Shown one piece after another: positions 6,371-11,676 of a stretch of DNA of 11,676 bases (positions are counted from its first letter, which is position 1; every line of letters begins with the position of its first letter). The DNA comes from Ruminococcaceae bacterium UBA2806 (GTDB taxonomy: Bacteria > Bacillota > Clostridia > Oscillospirales > Acutalibacteraceae). A program made the position numbers and the translations under genes. The stretch spans positions 15,717 through 27,392 of the forward strand of contig DEHG01000102.1 of the NCBI GenBank assembly GCA_002351795.1. The letters run 5' to 3'. A model generated the notes under the pieces. That model worked only from the letters and a program-made list of their open reading frames with translations, did no database searches and was not told the DNA's origin.

Positions 6371-6397
6371 TAAGTACCCCACGCGGGCAAGAAAGCA
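6371..6397 (-). repeat. 27-nt dispersed repeat, copy 2 (inverted)
   Basis: This is the reverse complement of the block at 37-63, with one mismatch in 27. Similarity drops on both sides: beyond the core only a few scattered bases agree. It lies 37 bases beyond the topA stop and directly abuts the terminator hairpin at 6398. Together the two copies form an inverted pair around about 6.3 kb of core genes. Confidence 0.7.
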
Positions 6398-6433
6398 ACC
6401 CGTGTCGTCATTTTCGACACGGGTCATTTTTTT
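6398..6433. terminator. intrinsic terminator between thiN and topA
   Basis: A perfect 10-bp stem ACCCGTGTCG (6398-6407)/CGACACGGGT (6415-6424) with a 7-nt loop is followed on the plus strand by seven T (6427-6433). It ends the plus-strand fumarase-thiN transcript, perhaps after read-through of a weaker site nearer the gene. On the minus strand the hairpin lies just after the topA stop, but only a broken T-rich stretch follows (TGCTTTCTTG), so termination of topA here would be less efficient. Confidence 0.85.
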
Positions 6434-8522
6434 ATTCTTCTTCGATAAGCTCCTTTTCAAATCCGCAGCCCTCTGTCCTGCAGAATAGTACAGGCTTTTT
6501 CCCCTTCTTTTTAAAGAGTATCGCCCCGCACTGCGGACATTTTTCATTTACAGGTTCATTCCATGACGCAAATTTACATTCCGGAAAGTTTGAACACCCG
6601 TAAAACTCTTTTCCTCTCTTCGTCTTTCTTACGATCACATCACCGCTGCACAACGGACAGGGAACTCCGAGCTTGTTCACGATCTTTACCGTATTCGTAC
6701 ATTCCGGATAACCGGAGCAGGCAATGAACCTTCCGAAACGGCTGTATTTCACAACCATCGGTTTTCCGCATTTCTCGCATATGAGGTCTGTCTTATCCTC
6801 CTCAAGCTGTATCTTGACATCCTTCATATCCTCTTTTGCCTGTTTAAGCGTTTTATCAAAATCACCGTAAAAATCAGTAAGAAGCTGTACCCATTCATAC
6901 TTGCCTTCCTCGACAGTATCAAGATTCTGCTCCATCTGAGCCGTGAATTTTACGTTTGCTATTTTCGGGAATCTTTCCTCCATAAGCTTTGTGGAAACTT
7001 CTCCAAGCTCTGTCGGGATAAGCGTCTTGCTTTCCCTTTTAACATATCCTCTTGATGTTATTGTGCTTATCGTTGCGGCATATGTTGACGGACGGCCTAT
7101 GCCGTATTCCTCCATTGCCTTGATAAGGCTTGCTTCCGTATATCTTGGGGGCGGCTGGGTGAAATGCTGGTTCGGCTTCATTTCCTTGACTTTCAGCGGC
7201 ATATCCTTTTCAAGCGGCGGAAGCTCGCTTTCCTTATCCTCATCCGCTGTATCCTTGCTTTCAACATACAGGATAGTGTATCCGTCAAAATCAACCACAT
7301 ATCCTGACGCTTTGAATATATAATCTCCTATGGCTATATCAGCCTGAGTAGTTTTCTGTATACATTCAGCCATCTGGCAGGCTATAAAACGCTCCCAGAT
7401 AAGCTTATAAAGCTTGTACTGATCGTTGGTAAGGCTGCTCTTTACCTGTGAAGGCTCCAGATCTATCATTGTGGGTCTTATAGCTTCATGACCATCCTGT
7501 GCGTTTGAACGGGATTTGAAATGACGGTGCTCCTTCGGAACATACTTATCTCCCCATTTGCTGCGGATAAAGCTCTCCGCTGCATTAAGAGCGTCCTCTG
7601 ACAGTCTGAGCGAATCGGTTCTCATATAGGTAATAAGACCTACGCTGCCCTGACCTTCTATTTCTACACCTTCATAAAGCTCCTGAGCGACCTTCATTGT
7701 TCGCTTGGACTGGAATCCCAGCTTTCTTGAAGCCTCCTGCTGCAATGTCGATGTAATAAACGGCGGCGCCGGCTTTTTCCTTCTTGTGCCATGCTTTACC
7801 TTATCAACAACAGCCTGCTTTCCGTCGATATCGTTAAGTATCTGCTGAGCCTGCTGTCCGTTTTCGATCTTGATCTTCTTTTCTCTGTCTCCGTAAAATG
7901 ACGCCGGAAATGCCTTTCTGCTGCCCTTTGGTATAAACTTTGCGTCAATGCTCCAATATTCCTCAGGCTTGAACTGTCTTATCTCTCTTTCCCTGTCAAC
8001 GATTATCTTAACGGCAACCGTCTGCACTCTTCCTGCCGAAAGTCCCTTCCTTATCTTCTGCGACAAAAAAGGACTGAGTTTATAACCTACAAGACGGTCA
8101 AGGATACGTCTTGCCTGCTGTGCATTTACAAGATCAATATCTATCTGTCTTGGAGCGCTCATACCGTTTTTGACTCCCGTTTTTGTGATCTCATTGAAGG
8201 TTACCCTGTTTGTATCATTTAGATCAAGACCTAAAAGATATGCTAAATGCCATGAGATCGCCTCTCCCTCACGATCAGGGTCGGTCGCAAGGTATACATA
8301 ATCGCTTTTATTTGCAAGCTTTACAAGGTCATCAGCTAACTTTTCCTTACCCTTTATCAGTTCATATTTAGGCGCAAACTTCTTTTTTATATCCACGCTG
8401 AGCCTTTTGGGATTAAGATCCCTTATATGTCCCATTGAGGCAACGACCTCAAAATCGGAACCAAGATATTTTTTGATCGTTTTAGCCTTTGCAGGCGACT
8501 CCACGATAACAAGCTTTGACAT
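6432..8522 (-). CDS. topA: DNA topoisomerase I (type IA)
   Basis: TopA relaxes negative supercoils by passing strands through a transient single-strand break. The 696 residues begin with the Toprim domain (VESPAKAKTI from residue 7, catalytic acidic DPDREGE 81-87), followed by LSAGRVQTVAVK (161-172) and the active-site SVGLITYMRTDS (293-304), with Tyr299 as nucleophile. The C-terminus has three four-cysteine zinc ribbons: C582/C585/C602/C608, C622/C625/C643/C649 and C662/C665/C681/C686. The length and three-finger layout fit Firmicutes TopA. The start is ATG 8522-8520, with GGAGG seven bases upstream. It follows dprA by 18 bases; dprA-topA adjacency is frequent in Firmicutes. The gene is complete and has no odd residues at the active site. 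Confidence 0.97.
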   Translation of the reverse strand: MSKLVIVESPAKAKTIKKYLGSDFEVVASMGHIRDLNPKRLSVDIKKKFAPKYELIKGKEKLADDLVKLANKSDYVYLATDPDREGEAISWHLAYLLGLDLNDTNRVTFNEITKTGVKNGMSAPRQIDIDLVNAQQARRILDRLVGYKLSPFLSQKIRKGLSAGRVQTVAVKIIVDREREIRQFKPEEYWSIDAKFIPKGSRKAFPASFYGDREKKIKIENGQQAQQILNDIDGKQAVVDKVKHGTRRKKPAPPFITSTLQQEASRKLGFQSKRTMKVAQELYEGVEIEGQGSVGLITYMRTDSLRLSEDALNAAESFIRSKWGDKYVPKEHRHFKSRSNAQDGHEAIRPTMIDLEPSQVKSSLTNDQYKLYKLIWERFIACQMAECIQKTTQADIAIGDYIFKASGYVVDFDGYTILYVESKDTADEDKESELPPLEKDMPLKVKEMKPNQHFTQPPPRYTEASLIKAMEEYGIGRPSTYAATISTITSRGYVKRESKTLIPTELGEVSTKLMEERFPKIANVKFTAQMEQNLDTVEEGKYEWVQLLTDFYGDFDKTLKQAKEDMKDVKIQLEEDKTDLICEKCGKPMVVKYSRFGRFIACSGYPECTNTVKIVNKLGVPCPLCSGDVIVRKTKRGKEFYGCSNFPECKFASWNEPVNEKCPQCGAILFKKKGKKPVLFCRTEGCGFEKELIEEE

Positions 8523-8540
8523 TACTCTTCCTCCGAATGA

Positions 8541-10097
8541 TCATTTTCTCACATACTTTTTCCCCGGAAGCTTCTCTATATATCCGTAAAGCTCCAGTTC
8601 AGTGAGTGATGATAAAATAGTACCTGTACTGAGTTCCGTCACCTCTGCGATAGTATCAATATAAACAGGTGTATCCGAAATTGTATGATACACCGTAAGA
8701 GTATCCTCTGTCAACTGTTCTGTATCAATTTCACTTTCACTTTTGTTTTTTTCGATAATTCTGCTTATTTTTTTATTTGTTTTTAGTGTATTTTGTTCAG
8801 ATGTTTCTTTCTTTATTTTTTTGCGTTCACGATGTGATTTTTTATCCCCGTTTTCTTCTGCGGGGTCAACAATACTATCGGTTTTTTCTTTCTCAGGTAT
8901 TATCGGTCTGAACAATTCATCTAATTCTTCTTTACTCATTATAAAAAGATCTGAACCGAATATTCCGCTATGAACAGGCTTACCATCTTTTTCCATGATC
9001 TCTTTTTCCATGCTCTCTTCTTCAGTATCGCTTTCCTCGATCCTGATCTGAGATATATCTGTTTCTTCTGTCATGTCATTTTCACTGAGTTTTGATACAA
9101 GCTCATAGCATACTGATACAGGCATTGTAGCGTTTATTCTATTGTTTTTTTCAGTAACTTCCGGCTTTACAGACAAATGTTCCATCTGTTCTTTCGTAAG
9201 AGACGGATTTACAGTTTGTCCTTCCTCATGCGAATCAAGCCAATCGGTTACATCTTTTTTGCAAAGAGCCACCGAAAAACCACATTTTATCATATAATTC
9301 GTACCGCCTGAAAAGCTGTTATCCATAGAACCCGGAACCGCAAAGACCTTTCTGTTCTGTTCAACTGCATATTTGACCGTAATAAGCGCACCGCTTCCGA
9401 AACCTGCCTGTACTGTCACGATACAGTCTGACATTCCGGAAATGATCCTGTTTCTCAGCGGAAAAGTAAAGTTTCTCGGCGGATATCCCGGCGGATACTC
9501 GGATATGACCGCACAATGTCCAGGGACAGATTTTCTCAGAAACTTTGCGGTATTATTCTCAAACTTATCTATACCGCAGCCAAGAACAACAACTGTTTTT
9601 CCCTTAGCCTCTATAGCGCCCTTATGGGCATATATATCCACGCCCAGAGCACCTCCGCTTACAACCGTCATATTATCCGCCGCAAGATCATATCCGAAGC
9701 TGTAAGACAGATTTTTCCCCGCATTATCAGGATTCCTTGTGCCGACTATACCTATATGGGGCAGAGTATTCTCAGGAAGCTGACCGTTTACATACAAAAC
9801 CACAGGCGGTTTATCTATTGATCTGAGTCTGTAAGGATAGCTTTCATGGTTATAGTTTATGACTTTATAACCCATCTTATCACATTTTAATGCAGTTATT
9901 TCTGAATAATCAAGATTCTTTTCGCTGAGCTTTTTTAACTCTTTAGTGCTGAAAATACCGCACAGTCTTAATTCTCTCTCAGATGCTTTGAACATATTCT
10001 CAGGAGTACAAAAAATTTCCAACGCCTTTTTCAGCCTTTGACTTTCTGTCCCGAAGCAGCATTGAAGCCATATCCAGTAAATTACATCTTTATCCAT
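8541..10097 (-). CDS. dprA: DNA-processing protein DprA (Smf) with a long charged insertion
   Basis: DprA binds single-stranded DNA and loads RecA on it during natural transformation. The 518 residues comprise an N-terminal helical region (1-90), a Rossmann-like core and a C-terminal winged helix (about 460-518). Core motifs are IGIVGTRNP (115-123), SGGALGVDIYAHKGAI (147-162), VLGCGID (171-177), PPRNFTFPLRNRIISGMSD (206-224), GSGALIT (234-240) and FAVPGS (252-257). Core and winged helix are separated by a stretch of about 170 residues (290-460) rich in Glu, Lys, Ser and Thr, making the protein much longer than the usual 280-370 residues. ATG 10097 is preferred: AGGAGG (10108-10103) sits five bases upstream; an upstream TTG at 10121 would overlap the methyltransferase gene. 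The gene lies 13 bases after that stop. Confidence 0.93.
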   Translation of the reverse strand: MDKDVIYWIWLQCCFGTESQRLKKALEIFCTPENMFKASERELRLCGIFSTKELKKLSEKNLDYSEITALKCDKMGYKVINYNHESYPYRLRSIDKPPVVLYVNGQLPENTLPHIGIVGTRNPDNAGKNLSYSFGYDLAADNMTVVSGGALGVDIYAHKGAIEAKGKTVVVLGCGIDKFENNTAKFLRKSVPGHCAVISEYPPGYPPRNFTFPLRNRIISGMSDCIVTVQAGFGSGALITVKYAVEQNRKVFAVPGSMDNSFSGGTNYMIKCGFSVALCKKDVTDWLDSHEEGQTVNPSLTKEQMEHLSVKPEVTEKNNRINATMPVSVCYELVSKLSENDMTEETDISQIRIEESDTEEESMEKEIMEKDGKPVHSGIFGSDLFIMSKEELDELFRPIIPEKEKTDSIVDPAEENGDKKSHRERKKIKKETSEQNTLKTNKKISRIIEKNKSESEIDTEQLTEDTLTVYHTISDTPVYIDTIAEVTELSTGTILSSLTELELYGYIEKLPGKKYVRK

Positions 10098-10102
10098 AAT
10101 AT

Positions 10103-10108
10103 CCTCCT
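10103..10108 (-). promoter_or_regulatory. ribosome binding site fixing the dprA start
   Basis: A full-consensus AGGAGG on the minus strand is followed by ATATT and then ATG (10097-10095). The site would lie inside the coding region if the alternative TTG start at 10121 were used, so it decides the start of dprA. Confidence 0.85.
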
Positions 10109-10110
10109 GC

Positions 10111-10896
10111 TCAGCAGACAAATCTGTACATCAATATCGCAGCCGCAGCTGATGCATTCAATGATTCCGCCCTGCCCTTCATAGGTATCATCACCCTTTT
10201 GCTGCATATACCGAGGGTATCATCACTTAGTCCGTTTCCTTCATTTCCGATAAGCATTATTCCGCCGGCAGAAAAATCAATATCATTAAGGCTTTCGGCA
10301 TTTTTCGGTGTTGAGCCGTAGCTTTCAAATCCTTCCTTGCGCCACTGACCAATTTTTGCGGGCATATCGTCAACTATCATATACGGAAGTCTGAAAACAG
10401 CTCCCATACTCCCTCTGACGACCTTCGGTGAATATATATCGCAGCAGTCAGACGACATAATTACACCGTCCGCACCGAGAGCTTCCGCTGTTCTGAGAAT
10501 CGTCCCAAGGTTGGACGGATCCTGTATTTTTTCAAGACCGATATATCTGAATCCTTTTTCCAGCGATTCCATGATCTGTTTGTCATTCATCTTTACAACG
10601 CAAAGCAAGCCCTGCGGAGTTCTGGTATCGGTAATTTTTTCAAATACATCATCGCTTACTTCATAACATTTATCCGATCTTTCAGCAATAAAGGATATAT
10701 CCTGCGGAGAATTTTTTTCCGCTGCCTGTGTATATAGAAAGTATTTTATCTCTGCCCCTGACAATGCGGCATCCCTGCAAAGTCTGAGTCCCTCTGTAAC
10801 AAAGCATTTCTGAAGCTTTCGTGTCTTTGCTGAAAGCATAAGCTTATGGATATCCTTTACAAGGCGGTTATCCTTACTTGTGATCCTGTCTGTCAT
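10111..10896 (-). CDS. TrmH/SpoU-family RNA 2'-O-methyltransferase
   Basis: This 261-residue enzyme belongs to the SPOUT class and should methylate a ribose 2'-OH in rRNA or tRNA using S-adenosylmethionine. An N-terminal substrate-binding domain (1-105, with VTEGLRLCRDA at 33-43) precedes the knotted catalytic domain. The three SpoU motifs are present: motif 1 DPSNLGTILRTAEALGADG (126-144) with N129 and R135, motif 2 LIGNEGNGL (215-223), and motif 3 IPMKGRAESLNASAAAAI (237-254). The architecture is like RlmB and B. subtilis YsgA, the latter being the closer guess; the exact nucleotide cannot be read from the sequence. ATG 10896 overlaps the upstream stop as ATGA, indicating coupling. Confidence 0.9.
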   Translation of the reverse strand: MTDRITSKDNRLVKDIHKLMLSAKTRKLQKCFVTEGLRLCRDAALSGAEIKYFLYTQAAEKNSPQDISFIAERSDKCYEVSDDVFEKITDTRTPQGLLCVVKMNDKQIMESLEKGFRYIGLEKIQDPSNLGTILRTAEALGADGVIMSSDCCDIYSPKVVRGSMGAVFRLPYMIVDDMPAKIGQWRKEGFESYGSTPKNAESLNDIDFSAGGIMLIGNEGNGLSDDTLGICSKRVMIPMKGRAESLNASAAAAILMYRFVC

Positions 10897-11411
10897 TTCC
10901 TATCACTCCCGAGGATCATATCCTTGATATAAAGCGCTGTTTCCGAAATTGTCCTGCCATGCTCATCAATTATGATATCGGCATAGCCTTCATACAGCGG
11001 AACTCTTTCATCATAAAGCTCACGAAGAGTCTGACCGTCTTTTATTGAAACTCCCCTGTTATGAAGATCACCGAGTCTATTTTCTATTTCTTCATACGGC
11101 AGCCTGATATAAACGACAGTTCCTGTCTCTTTGAGATGCTTCATAGCCTCCTTGCCGTAAATAACGCTGCCGCCTGTTGCTATAACGGTTTTCTTTACGT
11201 TGATACGGGAGTTTATCTCATTTTCTATACGGTTAAATCCTTCAAGACCTTCTTCATCTATTATCTCACTCAGAAGTCTGCCGTCCTCCTCCTGGATAAC
11301 AAGATCGCTGTCAAGGAAACGATAGCCGAGTGCCTTTGCAAGAACAACACCGACTGTACTTTTTCCGCAGCCGGGCATACCTATCAATACTATATTTTTC
11401 AAATTCATCAT
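10893..11411 (-). CDS. aroK: shikimate kinase-like P-loop kinase
   Basis: The 172 residues have the fold signatures of shikimate kinase, which phosphorylates shikimate in aromatic amino acid synthesis: Walker A GMPGCGKS (11-18), DSD (34-36), ATGGS (78-82), the lid region (about 114-130) and ERVPLYEGYAD (135-145) with R136. Two substrate-contact positions differ from canonical AroK. The Arg of GF-R-xx-E is Asn60 (GFNRIE, with E63 kept), and the GGG loop reads GGS. The annotation as shikimate kinase is the natural one, but another small-molecule substrate is possible. Tandem ATGs (11411 and 11408) offer two starts differing by one Met; neither has a good ribosome site (only AGAAAG is nearby). 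It is the first gene of the operon with the methyltransferase, dprA and topA, and no other aro gene is present. Confidence 0.8.
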   Translation of the reverse strand: MMNLKNIVLIGMPGCGKSTVGVVLAKALGYRFLDSDLVIQEEDGRLLSEIIDEEGLEGFNRIENEINSRINVKKTVIATGGSVIYGKEAMKHLKETGTVVYIRLPYEEIENRLGDLHNRGVSIKDGQTLRELYDERVPLYEGYADIIIDEHGRTISETALYIKDMILGSDRK

Positions 11412-11431
11412 CTGCTTTCTGAATAATCTTC

Positions 11432-11478
11432 AAAAAAGGGAAACCTGAGAGGGGCAGATTCCCCTCTTATGGCTTCCC
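11432..11478 (-). terminator. intrinsic terminator or attenuator before the kinase operon
   Basis: On the minus strand GGGAAGCC (11478-11471) pairs with GGTTTCCC (11445-11438), allowing one G-T wobble. Inside it AGAGGGG (11467-11461) pairs perfectly with CCCCTCT (11454-11448) around a 6-nt loop, and six T (11437-11432) follow. It is a textbook terminator. It ends only about 20 bases before the kinase ATG and lies 160 bases after the preceding stop codon. It may end the upstream Gly-rich gene or act as an attenuator for the kinase operon; the sequence alone does not decide. Confidence 0.85.
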
Positions 11479-11637
11479 GATTTTGCATATAGTCTGAATA
11501 CTAACAGACTCTCTTTCACTCAATGTTATTTTACTTAACAAAAACAAAAGTCATATGAGCAAAAGCAACGGAATAGCTTTAAGCTCAGGCATAGTAGAAA
11601 TTGATAAGAATATCATTCTGTGACGATACCATGACGA
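11479..11637 (-). promoter_or_regulatory. AT-rich leader or promoter region upstream of the kinase operon
   Basis: This spacer should hold the promoter for the kinase-methyltransferase-dprA-topA operon, because too little room remains between the terminator and the ATG. On the minus strand an AT-rich stretch includes TAAAAT (a -10-like box, near 11533-11528), but no -35 at proper spacing is convincing. A 6-bp hairpin AGTCTG/CAGACT with an 8-nt loop (11491-11510) precedes the terminator. No known riboswitch or T-box signature is seen. Confidence 0.3.
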
Positions 11638-11676
11638 TCATCGGTGACCGCCGCCTCCGCCGAAGCTGCCGCCGCC
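11638..11676 (-). CDS. C-terminal end of a Gly-rich-tailed protein (partial)
   Basis: Only the last 12 codons and TGA (11640-11638) are in the window. They read GGGSFGGGGGHR on the minus strand. A Gly/Ser/Phe tail of this kind is typical of TPM-domain and DUF2207-type membrane-associated proteins, which often end in GGGSFGGGG-like runs. This is an inference from the tail alone, and the rest of the gene lies beyond the edge. Its strand matches the kinase operon downstream. Confidence 0.55.
   Translation of the reverse strand, partial: GGGSFGGGGGHR

Noticed and set aside
6345..6374. TTGACG followed by TATAAA on the minus strand as a promoter
   Set aside because: The two boxes are only five bases apart, and nothing suitable lies 16-18 bases from TTGACG.
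10098..10121. Upstream TTG start for dprA at 10121
   Set aside because: A full AGGAGG five bases before ATG 10097 makes the shorter form far more likely.
11556..11597. A 13-codon minus-strand frame ending in a Leu run upstream of the kinase, like an attenuation leader peptide
   Set aside because: It has no ribosome site, and the Leu codons have no sensible link to the downstream genes.

Overview
The window reads as a housekeeping stretch from a Clostridia chromosome, most likely a Ruminococcus-like member of the Oscillospiraceae. The grounds are moderate GC, AGGAGG-type ribosome sites with several TTG starts, a clostridial formate-tetrahydrofolate ligase, a two-subunit iron-sulfur fumarase, and a tiny Cys/Gly/Asn-rich peptide of a kind I associate with gut Clostridia. 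The genus is an inference. No tRNA, rRNA, CRISPR array, transposase or phage gene is visible.

Layout. Positions 1-315 hold no large gene. They contain one copy of a 27-nt repeat, a 78-bp palindromic 'TGTCAT...ATGACA' element and a potentially folded leader. A 45-residue cysteine-rich mini-protein follows (316-453), closed by a terminator that works in both directions. Positions 516-3853 carry a minus-strand operon, fhs-tsaE-tsaB-rpiB: one-carbon metabolism, two parts of the tRNA t6A machinery, and ribose-5-phosphate isomerase B. From a divergent promoter region (3854-4081) a plus-strand operon runs through the fumarase alpha and beta subunits into thiamine pyrophosphokinase (4082-6128). Positions 6129-6431 are non-coding and contain hairpins, the second, inverted copy of the 27-nt repeat, and a strong terminator. 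Positions 6432-11411 are a second, tightly packed minus-strand operon: a shikimate-kinase-like gene, a TrmH/SpoU rRNA methyltransferase, dprA and topA. The right edge (11638-11676) is the Gly-rich C-terminus of another minus-strand gene.

How the genes work together. Fhs activates formate to 10-formyl-THF. TsaE and TsaB work with TsaC and TsaD (not in this window) to make t6A on ANN-decoding tRNAs. Fumarase interconverts malate and fumarate, plausibly in the reductive branch to succinate, and ThiN makes thiamine diphosphate. DprA loads RecA on incoming single-stranded DNA and TopA relaxes negative supercoils, so the right-hand operon leans towards nucleic-acid handling.

Most of the window is ordinary. 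The points worth a second look are the cysteine-rich mini-protein and its leader, a perfect intrinsic terminator placed just before the shikimate-kinase-like start codon (possible attenuation), altered shikimate-contact residues in that kinase, a roughly 170-residue charged insertion in DprA, and the repeat elements.
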